Positions 45,501-56,742 of a stretch of 64,000 nucleotides of DNA are shown here, in pieces. Source of the DNA: Dioscorea cayenensis subsp. rotundata (lineage: Eukaryota; Streptophyta; Magnoliopsida; Dioscoreales; Dioscoreaceae); the NCBI RefSeq assembly GCF_009730915.1, contig NW_024087365.1, forward strand, positions 1-64,000, given 5' to 3'. The notes under the pieces were generated by a model that saw nothing but the letters and a program-made list of their open reading frames with translations, was not told where the DNA came from and ran no database searches. Numbering within the stretch: position 1 is the stretch's first letter; each line of letters opens with the position of its first letter. The translations under genes were made by a program, and so were the position numbers.

Positions 45501-48500
45501 TCCCGGGCATCTGTACCCGACATGCCATTATAAAGAAGCTTTACGGGAGAAGATATATCAAAGTTAGATGATCTAATCTCAGTTCTTGCAAAAATTGACA
45601 AAAAGGTTCTCGGGTGCCTTTTGGAATATGTGAGCTACACAGACCGCTATCGGAATAAGGTAAATGATCATTTTTATCAAGCATGATAGTTGGTTCTTTT
45701 TTTCTTTCACCATTGAGCTTTTTAAAATTTTTATTTCACCATTTTGTCATCTCTGCTTGCTGGTGCAGTCGGTACTGGTCACAGTTGACCGTCAAGAATG
45801 GTATGCTCAACCTCTGATATATACTCGGAATGATAGCACTGGGTTGTGGACAGCTCGACCAGCAATATTGGCAGATTCTCTTCTGCTAACTTCTTCCATT
45901 CGTCGAACACCATTTGAGACAGAATTTACTACAACTACATTGGCTGATGTTTCCAGTCATTTAGAAGATAAGCACCAATATGGAAACATAGGTTGTGCTG
46001 ATGGATATGCTAGGATTCAAGCTGATGAGGAAATTGCTGTTGAGCAATCACATTTGTGCGAGGATGCTAACACCAATAAGAAAAGGCGACGAGAAGGGGA
46101 GGATTCAAGCATTGAAGGTAGCAGTGCATCTAATGGAACCATGCCTGAGCTCAAAGAAAGGAGATTTGAATGCCCTTCAAACTTAGAAAATGCTGATCTT
46201 TCAGACAGCCGTGTGGCGACAGCAACTAATGCTTCACTAACAGCTACTAATTCTTCGCCAGCAGAACATGTTATTGAGCCTGCCCTTGTAATGTTTGAGG
46301 TAGGGCCTATTTATCTGATAACTCCTATTAGATCTTTATCATTCAGCCAGATAATTTTCTCATCTTGTTGCTTATTATTATTGTTTTTTATCTGTTCCCA
46401 TTCTTCTTTTTATACTTGCTGAGCTAAGGTATCCTTATTGGTTCCCTTTTATTCTTCCACTCCTTTTTGTAAGATAACATATTATTTTCTCTCATGCAAT
46501 GCTCACAAGAACTGTCAGTGTGCTTTCCTCAATTCCAGGTTTGTGATATTGTAAGTTGCATGTTGCAGGTTCATGTCCCGCCATCATGCATGCTTGATGG
46601 CGTGCACTCTGCACATTTTTTTGGAACAGGAGTTATTGTACATCACTCAGAAAATATGGGGTTGGCTGTTGTTGACAGAAATACTGTTGCTGTATCAGCT
46701 TGTGATGTTATGCTCTCATTCGCTGCATTTCCCATTGAAATCCCTGGAGAGGTAAGTCTGTCTATGCAAAACTGTATCAGTATTCTAGGTTTTGTTGAGC
46801 CTGTTCTTCTTTCCCAGGTTGTTTTTCTGCATCCTGTTCATAACTATGCACTTGTTGCTTATGATCCTTCTGCTTTGGGAGCTGGGGCGTCCATTGTTCG
46901 TGCAGCAGAACTTCTTCCTGGTCAGTCTACTTACCTGTATCTATGATTAGCTCTGAGTATATTTATTTATTGGATTATGTGCCAATAGGTCTTTCGTATG
47001 CCTTGATGAAACAAAGATCTATTAGTTAATAAATCTTGTTTCAGATTTAAAATGTAGGTAATATGGATTGAAGAATTACCATTGGCATGAATCATGTAGG
47101 ACTTATAAGCCATGTAAAAAAGAAATTTATTGAAAAATTTTTTGGTATTAGTTGTGGTATGAGTGAAAAAGTTGAATATCATCATTAAACTGTGGTAGAT
47201 TTTTATCGACTCTGTTTGAATTTCTTTGCCATGATCCTTCAAAATTGGCACTCAACTCTTTTGCCTAATCAGAACCTGCTTTGCGTCGTGGAGATTCTGT
47301 CTATCTTGTGGGGTTAAGTAGGAGTTTGCAGGCAACATCAAGAAGATCTACTGTTACAAATCCTTGCGCGGCTATAAATATTGGGTCAGCTGATAGTCCA
47401 CGCTACCGTGCCACCAATATGGAAGTCATTGAGCTTGATACTGGTATTGCTCACTTCTGGCATCATTTCTAGCTGTAGTTGTTGGTATAATGTTTCAGCA
47501 GAAATGCTTAGCAATTATCAATTGTAGATTTTGGCAATACTTTCTCTGGTGTGCTAACTGATGAGTATGGAAGAGTACAAGCACTATGGGCAAGCTTTTC
47601 TACGCAGGTATGCTTATGGTTGTGATTACTTGTTCACATATTTACATGGAAACTGCATGTTACATTAAAACTGCCACTTTCATGATCCCTCTGTGCAGCT
47701 GAAATATGGTTGTAGTTCTTTGGAGGATCATCAGTTCGTTAGAGGAATCCCTATATATGCAATTAGTGAAGTCCTTGATAAGATAATCAATGGTGCGTCA
47801 GGACCTCCGCTTCTAATCAATGGCATTAAGAGGCCAATGCCTCTTGTTAGGATTTTGGAGGTGGAGCTTTACCCAACCCTACTTTCTAAGGCAAGAAGTT
47901 TTGGGCTCAATGACAGTTGGGTGCAGGTAAGCATCTTAAGAAAAAATCAGAATCTAATGAATTTTAATTTGTAGAGACAAGGTGCTAGAGCTCTTGTTTG
48001 TCTCTATTTGCTGTTCAATGTGAACTTTAAAATTTGTTTAGCCATTGTGGAGTGTCACATGACTCACATATTATTATACAATCGTGATTTTGCATAATGT
48101 TACTTCTACTAAAACTAGAGAATGAGTACTCCAACCACCTTTTCATTGTACAACTTGCAATCGACATCTCAGGTTTTTGTCTCAGGCCTAGAAAAGCACT
48201 TGCTATCCATCAGTTTTTGTTGGAACATTTTTAGGTGAAATTGATCAACATGATATTCAACTTCTGCAACTATATAGATCAAGTTATTTTTAAACAAGCA
48301 TTTGACATACAATAAAAGCAATCATTAAGAACTTGCTTGCGTGTATGCCCCTTTACCACAGATATATCATTGGGCTAATTTGTCCAAATTGGATTATATG
48401 AATTACAAGCTTGATCTCCTTAACATTCTTTGTGCAGGCTCTTGCCAAAAAGGATCCAATAAGAAGACAAGTCCTGCGCGTTAAAGGTTGTTTGGCTGGA

Positions 48501-49986
48501 TCAAAAGCTGAGACCTTATTAGAGCAAGGAGACATGATCCTGGCAATTAATAAAGAACCCATAACATGTTTCCGAGATATAGAAAAGGCTTGCCAAGATC
48601 TAGACAAATGCATTGATGGACTTAATATGACTATCTTTCGACAGGTAAGATGAAATTAGAATTATTCTTATCTTGCTTGTAAATAGGATAACAGCATTTT
48701 AATGTCTCTGGCAGGGGCATGAAATGGAACTTATAGTTGGAACTGATATCAGAGATGGCAATGGCACAACTCGAATGGTGAATTGGTGTGGATGCATAAT
48801 TCAAGATCCACATCCAGCTGTTCGTTCTCTTGGATTTCTTCCAGAAGAAGGGCATGGTGTGTATGTGGCAAGGTGAGAATTCTGCTTCATGTTATTTTCT
48901 TCAGGAATAAAGTTTTGTTAGTGAAATGAACTGGACAATCATAGGTTTGATTTTTGAATAAGTACTGTGATAATGTATTAGGGCACTTATTTTTCCAGGC
49001 AATCGTTCTTAGGTATGTTATTTCACAAATTTTAAATTGAGTAGGGTAAGCTGTTTGGAGATTAAATTGCAAATTTGGATCACATTCCCCTGGTGATTTA
49101 AATTTTCTATATGTAGGAACTAAAATTTGGTGCTTTCCAAATTTTAATTGAAGAACCATTTTGCCTTAGAGCTTATCATATCTGCTTCTTGGGCTTCGGC
49201 CTAGTATTAAAACTATTTTGTTATTAACAGGTGGTGCCATGGGAGTCCAGTGCACAGATATGGTTTATACGCCCTCCAGTGGATAGTTGAAGTCAATGGG
49301 AAACTCACCCCAGACCTGGAAACTTTTGTAAACGTCGTGAAGGTATTAAATGCTTTTACATTCTGGTGAAGCAAGTTTGTCATCTTTGGTCCAGCATTAT
49401 TGGACGGATGGAATTATAAAATTAAAGACAATGTCTCAAGAAAAAATCTCTTTTTATTGCCTATCTAGGTCTGAAGAGCCTCATGTTCATTAGTAATTTA
49501 TAACCTTATAAACAATGGAACTCCTTATTAGTCTCTGATTTTTGAATTCACACCTGGTAATAAAACTATCATAGCACAAACCAAACAAGTTGCTCCATTA
49601 AGGTGCATATCTTATTTTCTGTTGGCTGAATATTTTCATATAATCATGTCTTAAACTCTAAAGGTTGGCCTAACACCGCATTACTCATGAAGTTCCCTCT
49701 ATGATATTTCCACCTAACCAGTTGATACATTTTTTAACTGCCTGCTCCAACATTTCATTTTCTATATTTCTGCCTTGACTTTATGTTTCCATTCCATGTC
49801 GAATAATAGGAGCTAGAACATGGAGAGTTTGTGCGAGTGAGGACAGTTCACTTGAATGGAAAGCCCCGGGTGTTGACATTAAAACAAGACCTTCACTACT
49901 GGCCTACATGGGAGCTGAAGTTTGATCCAGAAAGCACAACATGGCGCCGAGAAACAATTAAAGCATTGGACAACAGCATTGCATGA
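39554..49986 (+). CDS. DEG7: DEG7 (protease Do-like 7), 24 exons, ~1117 codons
   Basis: Exons: 39554-39842, 39919-39989, 41235-41369, 42159-42217, 42410-42446, 42772-42897, 42982-43071, 43528-43593, 43776-43832, 43938-44003, 44616-44723, 44874-44954, 45254-45303, 45491-45659, 45769-46299, 46569-46751, 46818-46920, 47273-47443, 47528-47607, 47699-47926, 48438-48644, 48715-48872, 49231-49342, 49810-49986. The catalytic triad is visible: His92 (LTNRHVV), Asp123 ([10 protein letters not shown]) and Ser209 ([10 protein letters not shown]). PDZ-like segments include [21 protein letters not shown] (from about 312), [20 protein letters not shown] (from about 910) and the C-terminal [15 protein letters not shown]. 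Length agrees with Arabidopsis DEG7 (about 1100 aa), a serine protease reported in photosystem II repair. An NLS-like KKRRREGED near residue 570 and the lack of a clear transit peptide leave localisation open. Exon 14 carries an in-frame TAA at 45531-45533 within a short out-of-frame patch. Confidence 0.93.
43288..43312. repeat. TATC tetranucleotide microsatellite in DEG7 intron
   Basis: About six TATC units in intron 7 of DEG7. Confidence 0.85.
44201..44220. repeat. GT microsatellite in DEG7 intron
   Basis: TG dinucleotide run in intron 10 of DEG7. Confidence 0.8.
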
Positions 49987-51069
49987 TAATTATCTAGTTG
50001 CTGAAGTTTTCTTCCTGAATCATCCTCCAAGCATTCATTACTTCATATACACAGATACACCTGGCCATCAGTCAACATTGGATGGGGCAACTTTTCTTGA
50101 GTGGAATCACATTATTGTTATCTTCAGCAAGGAGGCTATTCCATGGCAGCCTTGAGAAAGAATTCAGTTCCTTAAGTTATATGCATTACATGATGCCATC
50201 ATGCAATAACATCTTGTCTGATAACTGACCTGAAGCATGGGAATTGGTGGCAAGGTGGATACCAAGAAGCTCAGTAGTCTAGGACTAGGAGGAAGCTGAT
50301 AATAAGATATTTCATTTATCCAGTTTGGTATTTAAGGAAAGTGGGTTATCTTTTTATTTATATTATTTTCTGCATATTGGTTCAAAACAAATAAGCATAA
50401 TAGCCCCTATTGCCAAACCTTTTGACTGCTTCTTGTTTTTATGTAATTTATCATTGTACCATTAATTATTTACTGTTTAACCAAAATAATGAACAGTTGT
50501 GTGAATGGAAAAAATCATTGATTATGATGTGTTCTTGATCTGATCTAGGTGGTAAATGTGTTCTTGATCTGATCTAGGTGGTAAATGGTGCTTTTATGCC
50601 CCTTGATTTCATGCATTGTAAGCTTTGCTGTTTGTTGACAGCGTATATCATCAGGAAATACAAACAAAATGGGGCCATTTCAGAGTAAAAACTGTGCTAC
50701 ATTGTAACCTTCTAATTTTGTGAATTAGGCTGATTGAATCTAATTATTTATTTCAATGAAAAACCTAGCTGGTCCAAAGTCCCAGGTATTATTACATTGT
50801 TAGAATGGAAATCTTTCAAAAAAGAAAAACAAAAAATTATGAGATTTTTGCAATGCGCTATTTGTAATGAAAACGAATAAAACTATACTAAAGAGGCAGA
50901 CGTTAAGATTCAGAAAATGCACCCCTCTCTCTCTCTCTCCTTATATGTAAATATAACTTTTTATTGGGCTTAAAATACAAAGAATGAACTCCATCACGGC
51001 CCAGCCCAACAATGGCTAGCAAAACCCCCTCATAAGCCCTAACTTCTCTCCCTTCTTCCCCCAAGCCCC
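49987..51069. other. DEG7 3' UTR and intergenic region
   Basis: The first few hundred bases are the likely DEG7 3' UTR. A 29-bp perfect tandem duplication (TGTTCTTGATCTGATCTAGG and following) lies at 50530-50587. A CT run near 50927-50940 and AT-rich sequence precede the next gene, whose promoter must lie in the last few hundred bases. Confidence 0.55.
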
Positions 51070-52265
51070 ATGACGCTCCTCTCAGCCATTACGGCGGCTG
51101 CGGAAGCCGGGGCTCCATCGCCGGCGCCGAAACATCCTCTCATCCTCAACGGCGACGCTGCAGTTCATTCCCTCGTTCCTGGAAGTGACTCCCCTGCAAA
51201 CGCCGCCCTCGTCAAGCGCGTCTCTGGGTGGAGCCTTTCCAGCACTGATACGGATATTGCTGTTCTTGTTTCCAGCCTTTCCAAAACCCTAACTCGCAAG
51301 CTCAAGAACCCTAGATCGCTGAATCGAGACGAGTGCGTAGGTCTTCTCGGCTCGTTCTTCCAGAAGTGCGCTGAAAGGATCGGCCTTGCCATCAGTGTCG
51401 ACCCCTCTGACCCTAATTTCATCCCCAAAGCGATTGAAAAGTTGGGGTTTGTGATTGGAAGGGAAGCCGCGGGACTGATTCTTGAAGGATGTCTTATTCT
51501 GGAGGTTTGGGAGGTAATCGAAACCCTCATCTTGCAAAAGCTTGCAGGGAATCTAAAACTCTGTGAACTTTAGTTGAAAAAGCTCATCGAGAAAAAAACC
51601 AATCAGAATTGCTCTGTTTGTGTGTTAGAGAAATCTCAGACCTTAAGTCTTCTGAGCTTGTTTTTGATTCTCAAATTCTTCTTATCCCCAACTGATGATT
51701 CTTTTGAATAGTATGATCTTAGTGAGGAAAAAAAGTTGGAAAATGACGCTCTTTTTTTGCTATTGAGAAGGCAACTCACAGAGGTTTAGATGAAAAGGTG
51801 ACGGCTTTAGCTAGAGAAGCTTCCATCTTGCTAGCCATGGCTCATGACAGGTTCTCATCTTCGGAGGTGTGCCTACATTATGTGTTTGGATCTTCAAATT
51901 TGGATGATCTTGTGCTTTCATCTGCGATTTTGAGACTTGATGGGTCAGAGGTTTTGACACTTGTTAGGTACTTTATCAAGTGGCTGGAGAAGTACCAGAG
52001 ATTTCCCGAAGCTGGGCCTTGCCCCTCAGCAATGCCAGTTTTGGGTTTAACCGTTTGTGATAGTATTCCTTCACTTGAATCAGTGGCCAGGGGATTGGGG
52101 TTGGTCTTAGATGAGCATTTCTCCTATTTGGTTCTGAGTTCTGAGTTCCATGAGGAGATGAGAGCAATTGAGAGACTAGTGAAATCTTTTGCATCAGAAG
52201 CTGAGTTGTGTTTGCCCGTGAATGAGATTATCAAGCATTTGCAGTTGGAAGCAAGGCAGTATTGA
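51070..52265 (+). pseudogene. conserved plant protein of unknown function, frame-disrupted single exon
   Basis: The start at 51070 opens a 168-codon frame (KHPLILNGDAAVHSLVPG, RSLNRDECVGLLGSFFQKC, EKLGFVIGREAAGLILEGC). From about 51570 the same protein continues in other frames without any plausible intron (SELLCLCVREISDLKSSELV, then LKFFLSPTDDSFE). It is open again from 51798 to 52265 (REASILLAMAHDRFSSSEVC, FIKWLEKYQRFPEAGPCP, EHFSYLVLSSEFHEEMRAIE). Breaks: near 51570, a T run at 51661-51665, a TAG at 51709-51711, and a T run at 51752-51758. The whole would be about 398 residues. I recall this as a conserved, unnamed plant protein. Lesions at homopolymers suggest assembly indels as much as decay. 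Confidence 0.75.
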
Positions 52266-54379
52266 GGTACGAAGTCTGACTATGTTCTATGTTGTTGTTT
52301 ATGTGAGAGTTGTTATCAATGTTGTTGGTCTTTTATTTGCCAACTACAAATGAAAATGAGTGGTGAATTTAGGTGGTTTTTTTTATCCTGGTTCTCCAAT
52401 ATGTTTCTTCTTGTCACCTTTGGCCTCTTATGGTTGAGTTTAAAATTTGTATTTATTTTCACCAAAAATGCAGAAGTCTCTAGCCTTTGAATTTAGTTAT
52501 CTTAAAAATTTAGTGCTTTTGTTTGCAAATTAGTTGAACTTCCCTTCATGCTGTCCATCATTTAAGTACAAAGATGTTGGGCAAAGTTTGGTGATTAATT
52601 AGAGATCTGATTGTTAAATACGTAGTAGCTTTACTACAATCATAAAGTACCTTTTTTTTTTCTAAACAAACTTTGCATTACTGCAGTTCTGTTTCATTAT
52701 AGTTAAAGTGCAGCCCTAAGTGAAACCGTTCTTGTGTCTGTTCTCCTTCGAAATTGCATATATCATCTATGCATGTCCATCCCACTCCAGCTCTATCTTA
52801 TAGTCTTCATTTGTGATTTGAATTTCCTTGTGTTTTAGGTGTGCCATCTGATTCTGAAACATAGTTATACAGCATATCAAGAACCACAGTATATTATTAG
52901 CAATATGGAAAAAGACAGCAATTTTATGGCATTTGATTTTTCATGTCTTATGATTGTATTTAATCCAGATTACATCAGCTCACCAATGGATGCTATTAAT
53001 TGTTCAAAGGCGCGGCGAGCTTTCAGTGAACAGTTCTTTGAGTAAAAAATTTTGGTAAATTTTTCAACTTAATTGGCATCAAACCAAGCTGTTGGAACTA
53101 TTGATCTTCGCAGAGACCTTGCACCTTTTTGACACCCTCTACTGGGCTAAGTTTTTGCACCTGTTTTACATTACTGCAACCCGGGAATCACCATTTACGC
53201 CGCCAAGTTCCAGATATTCTTCATTCTTGTTTCTTGTATGTTCAACATATATCAAACAATTGTTATGTTATATGATCCATTTATTTTCTGATCTTATAAT
53301 TATGAGCTGGAAACCTATTTGCATGCATACCCTTACAGATGCTCATACACATCCCACTAAATACAAATTCTAATCAATGTAAGACGTGAATTATCATTCT
53401 CATTGTTTAGCATTCATGGCTACTATTTTGTGTCTTTTGAACATGTGTCTTTTTTCCACGTTTAATGTTATTTTATCTCAGTCAAAGTATCACGCCAACA
53501 ATGCTTGCTATATCGACATCTCTGTATTGATAATGGAGATATCACACAATAACCAACTGGCACTATAATTTTGAATTTCGAAGAGTCAACCAGCTATTGT
53601 TGAACTGAACTACACCAATACTTTTTATGGATAATGTGCATGTTTTCATGTATAATGTCACAGCAATTACTCTTCAATTCTTCTTGATTGGATATGGTTA
53701 ATTTGCCGAAACAGTTAGACATGTTGAAGGACATGAACATGAATGAACGGAGGGCAAGGCAAGTATGATGTGTGGACCAGTTGTGCATTTAGCTATGAAA
53801 GAAGCATCTTATCTTGTTGGTATGGCATTGGCTTTTGATGAGAACCTTTAATATTTATGAAGCAGTGGCGAGCTAGTTAGAATCCAAAAGCCATAGAACC
53901 CTCAACAAACGTTATAATATTTATTTTATTTATAGTACTGAGTTTAGTGCGTAGCTAGTCAATTATATCATAATTCATTGAATCATTCAATCTACCAAGC
54001 ACCAACACCAACCATATGACGCCATATATCTCTCTCTCCATGTGCCAAAGCAACTATAGTTACTTTAAAAAAAAAATTTATACTAAACTAGTAATTAACA
54101 GCATATATGCATAGAATGCGTATAGATGTACTCATAAAAGAAAGAAGAGCAATTATGTCCACCTTCTCCTTCCTTCACTTATCTTCATTGTCTTTTCCTG
54201 ATCAACTACTACCTTCTAGTCTTCTACATGGCCAAAAAGGAAAAAAGGAAACCCAAAAAAAAAAAAGAAAAAGAAAGAAGATGATAGAAAAAAGAGATCA
54301 ACAGTCTACCTGCCTACATTGATCTTCCAGGATAATTAAACTCAAAGCACAATTATAAGAGAATTACAAATGCTGATAT
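52266..54379. other. gene-free stretch
   Basis: Begins with the likely 3' UTR of the preceding gene. Small open frames at 52839-53045 and 53092-53373 show no recognisable motifs. The right end (54100-54379) is the 3' flank of the extensin-like gene. I see no mobile element or RNA gene. Confidence 0.55.
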
Positions 54380-54853
54380 TCATAATAGAAAATACATACA
54401 ATATGTGCCTGTTAATAATAAGGAAGTAACCCGGCAAGAACCATTGCAAGCAAAGCTCCAAGCTTTTTTATGGAAGGAGAAGACGAAGAAGATGATGAGG
54501 ATGACGGCGGTGTTATGTAGTACCAAAGGGAAATAAGGGAGGATGGGGTTGGGAGGAGGAGGTGCCGGGAAGCTAACATAAGGTGGAGGATAGAATGGTA
54601 GATAAGGAGAAGGAAATGCCGGAGAAGGAAGGTAAGGAGGAGTAGGAGGAGGAGGAGAAGGGTAGACCACTGGCTCTGTAGGAGGTGAAGGTGGCGGTGG
54701 AGGGCAGTTTGTGACTGATGTCGGTGGAGGGAGACATGGATAAGGACACTCAGGAGGTGACTCTGATTGATCCCAACCATTGGTTGAGATTACAAAGAAA
54801 AGGAGAAGAAGGGAGGGGATGATGTGGGAGAGCTTGGTTGACATTGTTGTCAA
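54380..54853 (-). CDS. proline-rich extensin-like wall protein 1, GPI tail in another frame
   Basis: A signal peptide (residues 1-26: LSHIIPSLLLLFFVISTNG) is followed by a proline-rich region with CPYPCLPPP, CPPPPPSPP, YPSPPPPTPPYLPSP and FPAPPPPNPILPYFP. Such proteins are hydroxylated, arabinosylated and placed at the plasma membrane or wall. In the open frame the C-terminus is an implausible tail to the stop at 54380. One base out of phase from 54525-54527 (AAA on the plus strand) the sequence reads YYITPPSSSSSSSSPS and then LGALLAMVLAGLLPYY, ending at 54412, which is a typical Ser-rich omega region plus GPI signal. A 1-base deletion in a T run is likely. It pairs with a similar gene at 56001 in the same orientation. 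Confidence 0.78.
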   Translation of the reverse strand: MTTMSTKLSHIIPSLLLLFFVISTNGWDQSESPPECPYPCLPPPTSVTNCPPPPPSPPTEPVVYPSPPPPTPPYLPSPAFPSPYLPFYPPPYVSFPAPPPPNPILPYFPLVLHNTAVILIIFFVFSFHKKAWSFACNGSCRVTSLLLTGTYCMYFLL

Positions 54854-55896
54854 AATTGGAGTTTGTGGAGAAGATGAAGAAGATGATCAATGGCGGAACA
54901 ATAGAAGAAGAGAGGCTTTTGAAAAGGCGTTGGAGCGTTTCATAACTTCATTTGGTCTTATAATGCAAAAGGGAGTGGAATGTTTATTGTTTGAGTTATT
55001 AATTTAATGTCATGCATGGCATCAGATGTATGAGTATTTACTACAATTCTTTTTCTTTTTTTTGTAAAAATAAATTTTTAGATTGATATATATAATTCAT
55101 TCCTAATTATATCATTATTATTATGGTGTGGCCCAATGCTTTTGCTCACCGTGTCATGGCATGCAAGTGCATGGTACTCATAGAGCCTTCTTGCAAAGTC
55201 ATTTGCACATGGCAGAGGAGTTTATTTTACCAAAAGGGAGGGATTTTTCCAAGAAGCCTTCAAAAGCATGATCCAAGAATTCCTCTATTTTATACCAACC
55301 ATGGACCATCTCCACATACTTGCTTAAATTAACCTCTTTCTTTATTCCTCTATCAATTTCTTGTGTTGTAGTTAAATCCTCTATCAATTTCTTGTGTTAT
55401 AGTTAAATATGTTTAACCTAGGAGTAAATTAAACTCAATCAATCATTCTTCATAATCTATAAACTTAATCAATGTATGCCATTGCAAGTGGAGAACTCTT
55501 AGTTGGTAGTGGCTTGAATATATGATTTAATGTTTATTGTTGTCATTGACTAAGAAGCCTCTTTCCTAAAAGTATCCCTACTCTTTCTTAACTAGTAATT
55601 GAGGACAAACATATGGGCTAAAAGAAGTCATCATCTATTTATTAAACATCCATGTACTCAAGTTCCCTCACACCTACTGCTCCTTTTGCCTTAAAGATTC
55701 ATCCTCTCTTTTTTTTCTCTGTGTTTCTGATAACTTTACAGACACTTTTCCACATAGTTCACCTTCAAATATACACACACACACACATATATATAGATAT
55801 AGATAGATGAAAGAAAATTTGAAAAAATTACAAGAGCATCAACAAACTCTCAAGAAACAACATCAACAACTAGTCAATATTAATTAAACTTTCAAG

Positions 55897-55929
<33 letters not shown>

Positions 55930-56000
55930 CTAATCGATGATTATTCGATATTTATTTTAATCTAATTAACACATCACAATTGTCATCCCTAACATCAGAA
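54854..56000. other. spacer between the two extensin-like genes
   Basis: The promoter of extensin-like gene 1 should be just right of 54853. A CA/TA run lies near 55764-55805 and a CAA trinucleotide run at 55899-55930. A 21-bp duplication (CTCTATCAATTTCTTGTGTT) occurs near 55348 and 55378. No gene is recognised. Confidence 0.55.
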
Positions 56001-56480
56001 CTATAACAAAGCCAATAAAAACAAGCACAAGAAGGCATGCAAGATCATCGAAGAACTCTGGCCATCGGTCGATAAGCTATAAGATGGATCAATAGGATAC
56101 AAGCTCCCCGGCGGCTTCCAACTCCACACATAGTTTGGAGAAGGTGGAGTATAACCATAGTACGAAGGAGGAGGTGGAGTATTTGATCCATAATAAGATG
56201 GTGGTGGTGGAGATGATGCATAATACGGTGGAGGTGGACAATAAGGTGATGGAGGGCTATAAATTGTTGTTGGTGGTGGTGGTGGTGGTGAAGGTGGTGG
56301 TAAACTTGGAGTGTTGCATGTGCTTCCACACGGTGAGCATGTGCACTTCTCTTCCGATCCTGGTGAAGTTGGATTCACTATCTCTCCATCATGCACGTTG
56401 GAAGTGAAGCTATTACCGACGAAAGCCGAAGAGAAAACATTAATGAACAAGAGCATCATAATACTAGTTCTAGTTAGCAT
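56001..56480 (-). CDS. proline-rich GPI-anchored extensin-like protein 2 (159 aa)
   Basis: An intact frame. The signal peptide is near residues 1-24 (TRTSIMMLLFINVFSSAFVG). A Cys cluster follows (CTCSPCGSTC), then a long proline-rich part with SPPPPPP, PPPPYYASSPPPPSYYG and PPPPSYYGYTPPSP, which are Tyr-containing motifs able to cross-link extensins. The C-terminus, SLSTDGQSSSMILHAFLCLFLLALL, is a clear GPI attachment signal. The protein would be tethered outside the plasma membrane. Minus-strand promoter features include two W-box cores (TTGACTTGTTGACC) about 250 bp upstream at 56727-56742. It is a neighbour and likely relative of the gene at 54380. Confidence 0.83.
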   Translation of the reverse strand: MLTRTSIMMLLFINVFSSAFVGNSFTSNVHDGEIVNPTSPGSEEKCTCSPCGSTCNTPSLPPPSPPPPPPTTIYSPPSPYCPPPPYYASSPPPPSYYGSNTPPPPSYYGYTPPSPNYVWSWKPPGSLYPIDPSYSLSTDGQSSSMILHAFLCLFLLALL

Positions 56481-56726
56481 GGCTACTACTTTGTTTTGGG
56501 TTGAGAGAGCTTGGAGATGAAGAAGAGGAGGAAGTGATACATATCATAGATTCATAGATATGGTTGGGTTAGTTAGGTTTTATCTTTCAATTGTTTTGTG
56601 CTTAAGTGCATGAAGAGGTGGGCAATAGAGAGTGGTTTTTCTTTCATGCTTTGTGGATATAGGAAGGCTAATGTGACGTGAGGCTTTGCATTTCTTTCAC
56701 TCGTTTCTTTGGGTGTGGGCCATCAT

Positions 56727-56742
56727 GGTCAACAAGTCAACC
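56727..56742 (-). promoter_or_regulatory. double W-box upstream of extensin-like gene 2
   Basis: On the minus strand GGTTGACTTGTTGACC contains TTGACT and TTGACC six bases apart, about 250 bp before the start codon at 56480. WRKY binding is inferred from the motif alone. Confidence 0.4.

Noticed and set aside
52839..53373. Two plus-strand open frames after the 51.1-kb gene
   Set aside because: Low-complexity, T-rich content without motifs; probably 3' flank.
56045..56329. His/Leu-rich minus-strand frame overlapping extensin 2
   Set aside because: It is the out-of-frame reading of the proline-rich repeats (CCA/CCT codons read as His and Leu); the proline frame has the signal peptide and GPI signal.
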